From positions 8,557,450-8,621,449 of the forward strand of contig CM074187.1 in NCBI GenBank assembly GCA_037179385.1: a DNA stretch of 64,000 bases. Reading direction: 5' to 3'. The DNA comes from Holothuria scabra (Eukaryota; Echinodermata; Holothuroidea; Aspidochirotida; Holothuriidae). Positions 1-11,213 of this stretch are shown here, piece after piece. Positions within the stretch are counted from its first letter, which is position 1. Every line of letters begins with the position of its first letter. The notes below the pieces were generated by a model. The model was not told where the DNA came from, did no database searches, and worked only from the letters and a program-made list of their open reading frames with translations. The translations under genes and the position numbers were made by a program.

Positions 1-52
1 GGCCTTTACAGCCCTCCTTTGCCCTTTAACCTGTTATGTTATGTTATGTTAA
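1..52. repeat. End of a SINE-like repeat with (ATGTT)n tail
   Basis: These bases match the end of the repeat at 32,430-32,553 almost base for base, including the stretch that reads CAGCCCTCCTTTGCCCTTTA, and both end in a short ATGTT-type tandem tail. A short tandem tail on a dispersed repeat is typical of SINEs. The copy is cut by the window edge, so its other end cannot be seen. Orientation is not settled. Confidence 0.55.
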
Positions 53-53
53 A

Positions 54-335
54 CAGTTCCACTTCTCCCAACCTACTTACATCTAGCCCCTCCCACATTT
101 ATCTAAAACTCATCTTTATCCCGACACAATCCTTGTTTATTGCTTCATGGCTTGTCCCAGTGGCCATCCAAGTCCATAATGTGTAATCAAGACACTCTCA
201 GTGCTCATGCTGTGTAATTTAGCTATGATGCATTGTTTGAATGTGATGCCAATCAAAGAGCTGTACCAATTGAGTGTTTTGATATATGTATACTGAAACT
301 GTAGTTGAGGGGTGACGAATGACTGCCTTTAGGAG
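54..335 (+). mobile_element. TTAA-type miniature element, family A (degenerate copy)
   Basis: This is homologous along most of its length to 13,547-13,842, 46,210-46,507 and, inverted, 31,873-32,170. Shared landmarks are a CCCCTCCCA block, a stretch near CACTCTCAGT, and a terminal GGGGTGA block. A TTAA (55-58 region) lies at the left edge, but the right terminus has decayed. There is no coding capacity. The family assignment rests on the better copy at 46,210. Confidence 0.55.
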
Positions 336-401
336 TTTCAGAAACTTTACATGGCCTACTGCAAAGTACCTGCTGTCTTTATTAACATGCACGAGCACAA
401 A

Positions 402-1884
402 CAGTGGCCTAGCCACGGGGGGGGGGGGGGGGAGGGGATGGGGGGCCTAGGCCCAGCCAGATTTTCTTCAGCCCCCGCCCCCGATTTTTTTGGTCCTGAT
501 AAATAAAGTAATTTAGAAAAATGAAATGTTTGGAACGGAAATAAACTTTGAAGTATTTCTTTCAAAACAGTAAATAAATAAAATGTGTAACAATTAAGAA
601 AACATGAATGAACGTATGTAAAAACACATTTTGTGCGCACGTATGAAATCAAGTAATAACCTCAAAATGCCTACTTTCACTAAATTAGATAACGTATACA
701 ATCTGCACTGTAGTTTATTGCATTTCACTTTGACGATGAAACGAACGTCTCGACAACAAACTCGAACGTGAATTTGTTAGGTTAAGACCCTTTCCGTCTT
801 TCGGATTTGATTTACTGAAAACAAGACAATCATACACTTGAGACCATTCTTACACGACCATTCCTATACCGTATCATACACTAAATATGCCGTAAGGGTA
901 AGGTATTGCCTTCGAATAATTCTTCCCTTCCGTCCTTAACAAGTAGGCCTATGTCGTGCCTCACTCCTGCCCATGACAAGTGCCACTGTAGAACGATTTT
1001 TTCGACAAGTCCCTTTTTTGCTAGTTGACACTGGCATCCGGGCGGATTTTTAAAATGTCCACAAGGTCCGGATTTCATGTGTTTCCCACATGGTCCATAC
1101 TTCTGCTTTGCAGTTTAAATATTTTGAGAGATTTACTCGTAGTATTTTAATTTTGACTACGTAATGTACCGATGATAGAACAAATACTGCACCATTTTGC
1201 ATCTAGACACCACTGAAAACCGGAAAATATTGTTTCTTTGGCAGTATGTATGTCACTTGTAAAATCTCAACAAAGACTAAAAATGAGTATTTTGAAATTT
1301 TTCATGCTCCCCAAAAAGGAAAATCCTAAAACGCAGGCCAATAATCAGTTCAAAGGTTTTCCAAACATGGCACCATTTTGCATCTAGGAAATCTAACGCA
1401 AAGAAAATTTCTCAGAGGGGGCACACACAACTACTTTTGGTTTTCCTATTAAAGCTGAAATCCATTCAAATATTGCCGCATTGTGATCTACGTCCTCCTG
1501 AAGTTAACAATTTTTCCCAAGGGAAAGGGAGATACCGGTTCCCTCTAGTCTCATCCTCCAGGCCACAGATCAGAAATGCCCAGTTTTGGGTCCCTAAAAA
1601 TGTATGTATTACCATATATTTCATAGATTGATTTTTTATTCTCATTTTTTGAGAAATGGCAGACATGAGATTCGTATATCAAGGCTGGGTACATGCAGCT
1701 GAAAAGGCGTGGGAAGTGCCGTTTCCGGGCATCTGGAGGGTTTGTAAAGCCCAAAATGTTCTTGTACGACAACTGATGGTGGCGCTCCGCTTAGATAGTC
1801 TGGCCACGCCTGACCTTAGGAGGTACCAGGCCCCCCACTTCTTACCTAGGTCCCCCTAAAAGTTTCATCCTGGCTACGCCACTG
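402..1884. mobile_element. hAT-like non-autonomous element, 1.48 kb family (copy 1)
   Basis: The element starts CAGTGGCCTAGCCA and ends TGGCTACGCCACTG, so the termini are inverted repeats of the CAGTGGCGTAGCCA type. A perfect 8-bp duplication, AGCACAAA, flanks it at 394-401 and 1885-1892. An 8-bp TSD with CAG-type ends is the hAT signature. A second copy lies inverted at 25,920-27,401. The frame at 881-1078 (minus strand) is also open in copy 2, but the two copies are so alike that this need not mean selection. A G-tract sits just inside the left terminus, and two copies of the 18-mer GCACCATTTTGCATCTAG are internal. No transposase is encoded. Confidence 0.85.
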
Positions 1885-2259
1885 AGCACAAATATGCTCT
1901 CTGTCAAGACATAATACAAATTAGTCATGGTGAAGGCGTAAAAATTCCCAAAACTTTTGAACCAAGTGACTATAGAAGTAACATCAGACAATGATATCAC
2001 CTATAACTATTTTCATCATTTTGGGCACGTCTATAATTGATACTTATCAGAAGAGTGTCACGAAATGTGTTTCCGTCCTTTCTTGGAGTACGCCCCCTCT
2101 TTAAGGATGGGTGCGAGAAAATGATCCTCGCTTTACACCAACCCGAATTTTTCAAGGAAAATGATTGCGAGAAAACGGTCCTCGATTTCCAAAGTCATCA
2201 TACTTCTAGACTTCCGTATCTTTCAGATGAGACTGAGTTTCAATATAAGTGACGCTATA

Positions 2260-3290
2260 CAGTGGCGTAGCTAGGATTTTTTCCAGGTGGGCAAAGGTAT
2301 GAAATTTCTCCAAAATTTTTCCCGGTCAATGTGTATGTATTTCATATAAAATATGCAAATTTACAAGTATAACAACATTACCATGTCATTATGTAATATT
2401 ACCTGCATTTTTAATCTTAAAGTATAACATAAACCAATTGGAAATAACAGTTCTTAGTAAATTATTTTGGTCAACAATATCTGGTTTATTTGTATGTACT
2501 AACGCAGTCGCGTACCCAGGTTTTCTCTGAAGGGGGCGGGGCATGCAGTATGGTCTAAGGGGAGGGGTGTCCGGGAATTTTTTGACGTTTTCAAGGAGCC
2601 TAGATGCAAAATGGTGCAAGATTTTCGATTTTGACAGGAACAGTGTAAAAAGTTGAATCGTTGAATCGTTCATTCTAATTTCTAGACTAACTTTAAGTTA
2701 ATCGTTGGCAATAGATTGTTTCAGTCACATCCATCGTTATGTACACAGAGTAAAATCGGTACAGAAACTACTAGCTTGCATGACAATATAATGAACTCGG
2801 GGGGTCTACCTTAGTGACTTGTCAGTTTTCACATCCTTTTACTGAATTCCCAAAGTGTACAACGCAGAGACTGTATACAAAGGAACAAGTTCGGGTTTAC
2901 AGCCTTTCAGTGTTAGTTGTACTGTATCAGCTGATGTTAAATTCCTAAATAACAGCTTCATGTGCACTGAAATGCACTGATCATAAAAACTGACCGTATA
3001 AAAGATAACATTCAATCTGCTATGCGACGAGGCCATTTCTGTGGAACGCGAGTAGGGCCGGTTCATGCGACACTGACGAAATCTCAAATCTAGGTTAATT
3101 TGTTGCATGAAAATACGTATTATGTATGAGAAATGTCTCAGGATTTCTTATTCTAACAAAAATTTTGAGAATTCTTTGTTAGAGTAAGAAAATTCATCAA
3201 ACTTCCCCAATTTCATCAAATTTCTCCAAATTATTTTCCAGGGGGGCAACTTGCCCCCCTGCCCCCCCCCCCTCCGTAGCTACGCCACTG
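2260..3290. mobile_element. hAT-like non-autonomous element, 1.03 kb
   Basis: The left end is CAGTGGCGTAGCTAGGA and the right end is GTAGCTACGCCACTG, an inverted pair. Flanking 8-mers are ACGCTATA (2252-2259) and GCGCTATA (3291-3298), which agree at 7 of 8 positions. The interior differs from the 402-1884 element but shares the 18-mer CTAGATGCAAAATGGTGC at 2600-2617. A C-tract lies inside the right terminus. The open frames inside are short, and I recognise no protein. Confidence 0.85.
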
Positions 3291-3420
3291 GCGCTATATT
3301 TAAAAAGCATAAGAGCATGATCTGTTCGGCAACTTTGAAAAGTTTAGAATAAACAATATTTCACACTCCTTCTCAGACACCATCTAAGTAACCGGACTAT
3401 GATGCGTGACAGTTAGTTGG

Positions 3421-3506
3421 TCTGGAAAAAAGGCGGTGGCCGGCTCGACTTGAACCAATAGGTTGAAAACTGGGCCGTAAAACTCCATCTATCTATCTAA
3501 CTAACT
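3421..3506 (+). mobile_element. tRNA-derived SINE, 5'-truncated copy
   Basis: This is the 3' part of the SINE seen full length at 40,922-41,183. Its body contains the GGCCGGCTCGACTTGAACCA region and ends in a tetranucleotide tail of ATCT and AACT units. It is the only copy on the plus strand. The tRNA-like head is missing, as expected for a target-primed insertion that stopped early. Confidence 0.75.
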
Positions 3507-3599
3507 GAAAGTTTAGTTGGTATCTGACGTTAAATCGTTACACACACCATGCTACACTGTAGTGTAGTAGACGGACATGTATTCGTACAGAGAGTTTAC

Positions 3600-4478
3600 A
3601 TCTGGCGCTCCGCGTAGATAGTCTTCCTAGCAGAATTTTGGTTTCAAGGGAACATTTTTGCAAAGGAAATCTCAAAAAAGTGACTTCTAAGATCCCCCTA
3701 CAAGCCTAGGAAATGCCATTTTTTACTCTCTGAGGGGTCGGATTTTTCAAAATTTCCAGTACGTTTCGCCCCAACAAATAGTGGCGCTCCACTTAGACCG
3801 CTTCATAACAGAATTTAAGTTTCAAGTGAACTTTTTGGAGATTCAAAATAGCAACTGCTTAGATCCACCTAAAAGCCTGGGAAATGCCATTTTCGACTGT
3901 CTGAGGGGTCCGATATTTCAAAATTTTCTGTACGCTTCGTGTCAACTAATGGTGGCGCTCCCCCTTTTCTTTCTGGTTGAAGTACAAATTTTCTAGACGC
4001 CGCGACATCCAGTCAGCCAGTGGTGGCTCTCCGCTTTGATTGTCTTTCGGAATTACATTTTTCGTGCAAAAAATCTTCTGCCCCCAAACTGAAATGCTCT
4101 CCTACGCCTATGGAAATACCTTACTGGGGCGTGTATTAGAATAGCTGCTTGTGACATACAGCAGGATTTCGGATCTGCAATCCTAAGGTTCATAGTCCAG
4201 TGGAGTGATGCACTGAGCTAATCAGTATCTCAAAAGTGTGTTTGAATCTGAGAAAAATCACAATTTTTTCTTTCCAGAATTAAAGACAATTAAACCTGGC
4301 AAATGCCTTTTCCAGTCATTTGGGAAGTGATAAAATCCCATTTTTGTGCGCTCCGCGCTAACCAACGCAGGCGCTACGCTAAGATAGTTAACTCCAGCCC
4401 CCACAAAAGTATCATTCAGAGCCCCACCCCACCCACCCACCCACCCACCCACGAAAGAAATCCTAGCTACACCACTGA
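3600..4478. mobile_element. hAT-like relic with internal tandem repeats
   Basis: The right terminus, CCTAGCTACACCACTG ending at 4478, is of the same type as the other hAT-like ends. No convincing left terminus or TSD was found. Inside, a unit beginning TGGCGCTCC recurs at 3603, 3782 and 3953, with a degraded start near 4024. Spacing is about 171-179 bp, and the units share the GAAATGCCATTTT and TCTGAGGGGTC blocks. It is most likely an old element that expanded internally and lost one end. Confidence 0.55.
4422..4452. repeat. CCCA microsatellite
   Basis: This is a run of CCCA units just inside the hAT-like right end at 4478. It accounts for the Pro/Thr-rich and Gly/Trp-rich short frames on both strands, which are artefacts. 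Confidence 0.9.
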
Positions 4479-5219
4479 TCTCGGCTGAAGAATATCCTAT
4501 AGAGATGGGAGTTAGACAGTAAGAATTCATTTTTCATTGTTTTTTGTTCGTTTTTTCATTTTTTTATTTGAATTTTGACTTGAGGTGCGTACAACAATTT
4601 AAAGGCACAATTTTAAGCTTCTTCGGGTAAATGTATCTTACACTTTGAGGGAAGTAAACATAACGTTAGTCCGACTGGGTTGCAGAAAAACAACCAATAG
4701 GCTGATAGGCTACGAGACAAAATTCTCAAAAGTATTGGGACAATTTGTAACTATGTAGCTCTTAAAGCAACAAAGAAATTTTCCCAAAAATTATCTTTTT
4801 TTTAACTATCAGCTTAAAAAGCTGCACAAACACAACACCTACTATTTCAATACCTTTCAAGTATCCTTCACGAGGACCTGCGACATTTTTTGTCCGGATG
4901 GGTGTTTAAGCACAAATGAAAATGTAGCTAAAAGAGTATCAGTCCAACTGGGGAAATTTGTACTGGTCACACCTTGAAAATTCCTGGAAGTGAAGCGAAT
5001 TGTTCTTAGTTTTAAAGTGTACAGAAATCACTTACATTGATCAGCATACTTGAAACGACGGTTCTGTTATGTCATCTCGTTTTTTATTGTACCGCCTAGT
5101 GTGTACTGTGGTAATGCACTACCTATTACAAGTCCCATGTACACTTAGGCTACTCATTCGCGATTCCTTTCTCCTTGTAGAATATTCGATTGCTTAGGAA
5201 CATTTTGCAACGAATACAG
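4479..5219. other. Unassigned AT-rich sequence
   Basis: I see no gene, terminal repeat or recognisable RNA here. It may be the upstream part of duplicated segment A, but I could not align it to copy B with confidence. Confidence 0.4.
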
Positions 5220-5351
5220 TCTGCCAACTTTCTTTTTGTTCCTGAAAGTTCTTTCCTACCAAATACACAGCGCAAGTTAACCCCCACACTTTTTTCTGTT
5301 GGGTAGTAAGTTAACCTTCAAAGCAGGAAGATTCTTTATTGAATAAGTGGG

Positions 5352-5464
5352 CACATACAGTGGTATACCCAGTCCTGGGCGTCGGTGGCAAGACTCAAGA
5401 GGTTTCCCTTAGTTTTGAGCGTCGGGGCAAGCTGCCCCTGGCCACCCCACTGGTTACGCCCCTG
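5352..5464. mobile_element. Short hAT-like insertion with paralogous empty site
   Basis: CAGTGGTATACCCAG near the left edge is roughly inverted against CTGGTTACGCCCCTG at the right edge. Flanks TAAGTGGG (5344-5351) and TTAGTGGG (5465-5472) agree at 7 of 8 positions. In segment B the matching place near 14,268 has one CTAGTGGGA and no insert, as expected for a pre-insertion site. The left terminus is a few bases off the usual pattern. Confidence 0.5.
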
Positions 5465-5475
5465 TTAGTGGGACC

Positions 5476-5501
5476 AGGGAGGTGTTATAAGACACCTCCC
5501 T
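5476..5501. other. Small perfect hairpin, 10-bp stem
   Basis: AGGGAGGTGT, a six-base loop TATAAG, then ACACCTCCCT. It is absent from the matching part of segment B. It has no run of T after it and is not a terminator of any kind; function unknown. Confidence 0.6.
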
Positions 5502-5854
5502 GATGGGACGATAACGAAAGACGACAGGTAATTGCCCAGATAGACTTGATCAAGTTTAACTATAAGAACTGCATTCCTCTTACAAGGCAGGGCATGGTGG
5601 CGCCAGGATTTGCCCAACAGGGGACCAAGCTCCCCGACAGAGGAGGAGGCAGCATTTCGAAGCTCCGACAAATGTGATGAGTTCTCGATGGGACGTGACT
5701 GGCAGAATTTTATGCGGGCGTAGAGCTCCGAAATTTTGGACTTTACTTTTAAAAAATATTTAATAATCCAGAGCTTGTTTTGAAGAAAACTTGAAAGTTT
5801 TGGAAGCAACTTGGCTTTTTGTAAAGACCATAATAATCTGCCCTTCATATAATC

Positions 5855-8676
5855 CAGTGGCGTAACCAGACTTTTTCATTCGGGGACTGAGGGGGGCAAA
5901 GGTTGATATGGGGGCAAGCAGGAATGACACTATCTAAGCGGAGCGCCCCCATCAGTTGGCGAGTAGCGTACAGAGAAAATTTAGGCAAAAAATGCCTCTC
6001 AGATTGTCGGAAATAGCACTTCCTAGTGTCTTTGGACCTGTGAATTTCAGCTAAATATCCCGTATTTTTGAAATACAGGTTTGGAAATTTATACTTCCGC
6101 TAAGAATGTTTGCTACATGCCAAAGAAGGACCTGCTAGAGTCTTAATAGGTTGGCCGAAAAGGTTCTCCACTGCGTCAAAGCGTCGCTTTTTCCTCCGTT
6201 TATTGCACACGTTGACCATTTTACTGCTTTGTACCTGTGGAGATAGTCATATCATGCCTTAATTTAAATTGTGAAAATCTGAAACCTGCACATGAACTAT
6301 GTTTAATTAATCATACACATTTCATGAAAAGCACATGCAAAATTTCTCAATGAAATGACTCATATTTTTCATTTGTATACAGTTTGATTTATGCCTAATC
6401 AGAATCACTATGTGCCATTCTTTCTTTCAAAAATGCTATTGTATGGGGACCTTAACAGTATGTTTGCTTTTAAAACCAATTGTTTGTTTGTACTCTCTTA
6501 TTTTGGTCTTGACTTTTCTTCAGTAAAGAACTTTACTAAGCTAGGGCTATTTCTTCCTGTTTAAAGAAAAGAATATATTAGCAGGACAAAACCAAGAAGA
6601 TTTTAGTAACTACTGTACAAATATCTTCACTCATCTATAAAACTTCCACTCCCACCCTACCTCACGCAGCCCACATACATGTATAAAAGATGTCTATAGC
6701 TACGCCTTCTAGCCTAACACAAGTTAATTGTGAAGTTCTTGTATTTAAAGACGAACAGTTCATTAAATAAATGAAAATGGGTAGGCGATGGCATTATCTG
6801 ATACTACGAATGCAGTCACTTGTTTCAATTTTGAATTTTTAGGCGTTCCTAACGGATATTCTGTCTTGTATATAGACAGGTAGCTTCTTTTTGTTTTGAA
6901 AATTGGTGGGGACGTGACTATCTAATCGGAGAGCGACCATGGGTTCCCGCGGAGCGCACCAGAAATTTTTTTGACAGATGTATCCCCAGATTGCCGAAAA
7001 TTATATATCCCAGACACAATTATGGTCAAAATGGGTCATTTGTTTTAATATTCCACGGTCTTAATGTTTCATGAAAAATAGTAATTAAAAAAAGACAAGA
7101 ATATGTTGGGAGCTACAAGCAAGTTGACCCAGCAACTACAACAACAATGGAATACACAAACCAGACTGAACAGGGAGCCCTCCATGCCCTCCTGGTTCGA
7201 CCGCTGGGTCCTGCATTAGCTCCCAGACAAACAGATAACAACAAATAAACCAAGCAGATGAAATTAAATATTGTGCTGGAGAAAGGCGAACAGGGTCAAC
7301 TAGAGGTATGATGAGCAGCATCAGTCGTTGGAGTGCAAAATCAGCCAGTGGATGGGGAGTAAGTGACAAGTGTGAACTTAGGAAAACCGGTACGAAAGTG
7401 AATAAATATCGTGTTTACACGCTACTCTTATCTAAAAGTTTAGAGACCACGTAGGGGTGGCTATCCTACCATCTGGACTTCCATTTAACGTCCTCGTCTG
7501 AGGGACCACGCGACTACACGCAGCATTTTGGAAACTTTTTTTTTTCCATTTTTTAACTGTTAATTCCAGTGTTCCCAAATCACCCCTTTCCATTTTTATT
7601 GTTAAACTTTTAGTATTTGAGGCTGTCAGTTAACGTATCAGACTTGTTTCCATCTTTTGCATTCGCTCATTCGTTTGTTTTGTTGCTTATTTTGATGGCA
7701 CCTAATGAGTACTTGAGATCTTTACGACTAACGCGGTGTAGGAGGATATCATGGATAGTCGGACTTGCAAAATTCTCTCAAAAGATGGTGGGGACATGGT
7801 ATACCACATACCTCACCTCTGAAATTTTTGATGGGGACGCGTCCCCGTGTCCCTGTGGGAAACGGCGTCCATGGTCCTGATCTTAATTTGATAGAATATT
7901 TCCTCTTTTAGAGCACCTCGATGAAAGAATCGAGGGAGCAATCTTCATTCTCCTCGTGAGTTAATGTTTCCAGTTCACCGACGCTTTTAAGCCTAGAATT
8001 AACTAGGTATTATTTAGTTTGGATGCCCTCTCAAAGGCTATGACCTGTGATATGGATGCGGATTTTCCGATATTAAGTGCCAGTGTCTTAGCACTGTAGG
8101 TTTTGTTTTAGTTCTTTGGTTTTTGTACAAAGTTCATCGTATCCTCATTGTTTTAAATGGTCCTTTGAGGCCTATGAGGCTTGATATTCTGATTGAAGGG
8201 CGGGGTATAGCTACAAAATGTCACCCCAACCTAGAGCTATTTTATATTATATTTATCCGGTAGAGATCTATATCGGAGAGGTTATTGATGAAGTGCTCGG
8301 TCTGTTCCGCCTTCAGGCAAAAGTGGCAAATTTAACTAGGCCTTTTTAAGGCTGTACACTTAATTCGAAACTTTTTAGACGTTGCAAGAAGTTTCTTCCC
8401 TTTTGGAACCTAACAGAGCAGTTCTTCATAGTATCTGCCGTCTTTAATCCCACCCCACAGCACAAAGACGCCACCTGTCTAATTACAAGACAGAATATCT
8501 GTTAAGAATGCATAAACATTCAAAATTGTAACAAGGGACTGCATACGTAGTATCAGATAATGCCACCGCCGACCCATTTTCATTCATTTTTTTAGACCTA
8601 CGAATTTCATTTTGGAGGGGAGTGGGGGCAAGGCTTTTCACTGAGGGGGCTTCCGCCCCTGCTGGTTACCCCACTG
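5855..8676. mobile_element. hAT-like non-autonomous element, 2.8 kb, with nested insert
   Basis: The left end CAGTGGCGTAACCAG and right end CTGGTTACCCCACTG are inverted repeats. The flanks ATATAATC (5847-5854) and ATATGATC (8677-8684) agree at 7 of 8 bases. A second inverted-repeat element (6771-8583) occupies most of the interior. Without it the host element would be about 1 kb, like the others. The motif TATCTAAGCGGAGCGCC, shared with other hAT-like copies, occurs near 5930. Short frames inside show no known domain. Confidence 0.75.
6771..8583. mobile_element. Inverted-repeat element nested in the 5855-8676 hAT-like element
   Basis: The arms 6771-6892 and 8462-8583 are inverted copies of about 122 bp. 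Both contain ATGAAAATGGGT at the outer edge and GGCATTATCTGATACTACG further in, and both reach an ATATTCTGTCTTGTA block at the inner end. The outer sequence beyond the arms is A/T-rich, so the exact ends and TSD are unclear. Superfamily unknown. The interior has no recognised ORF. Confidence 0.7.
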
Positions 8677-9299
8677 ATATGATCAAAGTCCAAAAAGGTG
8701 CGAAGGCAATTGAAACTCGTTTGGGGTTGCACACTTTATTGCAAGCCTACCTAATAACAGACTATGCTCTCAGACGAAAATGGAATTTCAATTTGCCCGA
8801 AAATTTTTACCTTGAAAAGAGAGATTTGATAATTAAGAGCTTATACTGGAGAAATTATAGGATTTAATGGAAAATGTGCTTTTTTGGTAAGGTGAAGTTG
8901 AAAAATTTCGGTTATTTTATTAAGTGATCTGCCTTTTAAGAGCATAACTAAGTAGAATGTCAGGGTGATTGAAGTTTGCTTAGGTTTTTCATTGTTTGGA
9001 GTATCCATCAAAATTCGAAAAGGTTCTTAAAATATTTTTCCATTTTTTAACAAATATTTGATAACGAAGCTTGTATTGGAGACAGAACCGTAATTTTATT
9101 ACTACAGTTTTTTTTTATTTTTGATGAACCTGACGTTCTTATCAGTAAGGTCAAGTAGGTCGCGGGAGGCGACATTTGGCTGTTTGGGTTACTGAATAGC
9201 ATCATGCAGGTTAAGACCCTCGGAAGATACTAATAATTTCCCAAAAAAGTTGGCTTCCTCCTGACCCATATTTGAAAGTCAAGGGTTTATATATGAAAG

Positions 9300-9740
9300 G
9301 AATTTTATGGCAAAAAACATAGGCCTAAAGAATTATTTAAGCTTGAGGGGGCAAAAGATTTTTTGCATGAAAATGTTATCCTACCCGAAAGACTATCTGA
9401 TTGGGACGCCACCATTAGTTTGTGCGATGCTCATTGAAAATTCTAAAAAATCTCTACCCGTTAGGCGGAAATGGCATTTTCCAGGCTGGTAAGAAGTATC
9501 TGAGCCGTCGCTTTTCTGAGTTTTCGTTAGCGTATGAAATGTTTCACTTAATATAAGTTTGCAAAGTGATCAGTAACAATACCTTATATTGATACGAAAA
9601 AGGATGCAATGTGCAAGCCTGCGATGTATGCGCAGTAAACTGTCGAGTGAAACACTAAGCTGAGAGCCATAATTAGTTGACGCGGAGCGTACAGAAAATT
9701 TTGAAAAAAAAATGAACCTTTCAGACAGCCAGAAATGGTA
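9300..9740. mobile_element. Decayed hAT-like internal sequence
   Basis: The blocks GACTATCTGATTGGGACGCC (near 9390) and GTTGACGCGGAGCG (near 9677), each followed by a GAAATGG block, are degraded versions of internal motifs seen at 3603, 5930 and 1780. No termini remain. It lies inside segment A. Confidence 0.45.
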
Positions 9741-10328
9741 TTATTCAAACTTCATAATTTAAACGAAGCTGTCGTGTTTTGAGCTTACGATTAAAATAAA
9801 GTTGTCACCCCAATATAAAAAAAATCAGCAACTTGCTAATAGATCAGAAAATCATTAAATAAAATGAACCACTACAATGACATGTAAAATTTGGGGAAAA
9901 ACTATACAACGGAATGGAAACATGCCAATGTTAACTCATGGATAAACTTAAAACGTACCGTACTCAGGGAGCTGATTTTCATACTGAATTAACGAAGTTG
10001 TCAGGTTGTCTACAGTATAATGATTATCCAGACTTCACCATTTTAAACTAGAAATTTAGAATGTATTTTCATATCGTGATACTATGGAGTCGTGAAACCT
10101 CCTTCCTTTAGGAATTTGTCATATTTTGTGGTGCTTTCCATATTTTGCTAGAAAGAATTTCCTATCGTGCGAATTGGGTGCTTTCCACTCGAAATAAGAG
10201 TTGCTTTAGGAATGCAGATGGATTTCGAATAAAATGAAACTTTAATTAAGTGTAGAATCGCTTTTCATCTCAAATGGGTGATCATTCACTGGAACAGAAA
10301 ACACAAGTCTAGGGGATTGCGCGTGTAC

Positions 10329-10357
10329 CACGTGATCATGTCGGCTACTATAAATAG
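10329..10357 (+). promoter_or_regulatory. Candidate core promoter motifs (E-box and TATA-like)
   Basis: CACGTG at 10,329-10,334 is followed 15 bases later by TATAAATAG at 10,349-10,357, a strong TATA-box match. In segment B the same place reads CACTTGATCATGTG and then ACATAAAAT, so neither motif survives there in that form. The flanking bases are well conserved between the copies. No ORF follows closely; this is a motif observation, not a demonstrated promoter. Confidence 0.3.
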
Positions 10358-11083
10358 CGTATAGGGAACTGGTTTGAAAACTTAAAGCAGGATATGATTC
10401 CAGAACAAACCAACATTAGCAAAAGACAAATACGAAGGCGAGAAGTAAATAAAAGCTAGAACCACTAAAATCAAATTAAAAATAAAAATCTTAACGAGAA
10501 CAGGAAACAACAATATCGTTAATAGCGCAGACGGAACAAACTCATTGACAAGTCTTCCTCAGGTCTTCGACCACGCATCTGCTTTTTCATTTATAGTCTA
10601 GCGCCATCGCTTACGTCGTCGAACGGCGCTATTTGCATATAGACGACTCTGAGCAGTTAGTGAAGGCGGCGATAAGTCCTTCAGCCTTAAATTGTCTTAA
10701 CTTTATAGCTTATATGCAATACTAAACACTCATATTCAGTGAAGTTGAGGGAATCAAGGGGTACTTTAGTGTACATACAATCATCTTGGAATGCAAGTCA
10801 TGTGACGAGATGGTATCATTCATGATACATTTTAGCAAAGAACTGGAAAGATAGAAGCTAACTGATGGATCCCAGTTATGGCCGACTTAATCAGACCATC
10901 ACTTGATTGTTCGGATTCTTCTGTACCACAACGTTTCAAGTTATGTGACGCTTTCTTTATTCTTGTACTCTTGATTAAAAGCACATGGGTTGTTGTTAGT
11001 TGAAATGCCGGCAGTTTAAATCACTGCATTATATTTTGCATGGTCTCCAACACGTCCAAATGATTTTGATCACGAGTGCTTAA

Positions 11084-11213
11084 TAATTAGTTAGTTAGAT
11101 GGAGTTTTACGACCCAGTTTTCAAACAATGGGTTCCGATTCGAGCCGGCCACAGTCCTTTTTTCCAATTGTGGCCCACTGGTTTGTTTTCCCCAATCCCT
11201 TGTTCCCTACTCA
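11084..11213 (-). mobile_element. tRNA-derived SINE, 5'-truncated copy
   Basis: The tail side, TTAGTTAGTTAG, is at the left and the body follows in the minus orientation (GACCCAGTTTTC, GAGCCGGCCACAG, TGGTTTGTTTTCC blocks). AGTGCTTAA flanks it at 11,075-11,083 and 11,214-11,222. Segment B has no SINE at the matching place, so the insertion followed the duplication. Confidence 0.8.

Noticed and set aside
5465..5848. 127-codon frame on the minus strand
   Set aside because: It begins at the edge of a hAT-like insertion and runs across a hairpin and segment A sequence that is not open in segment B.
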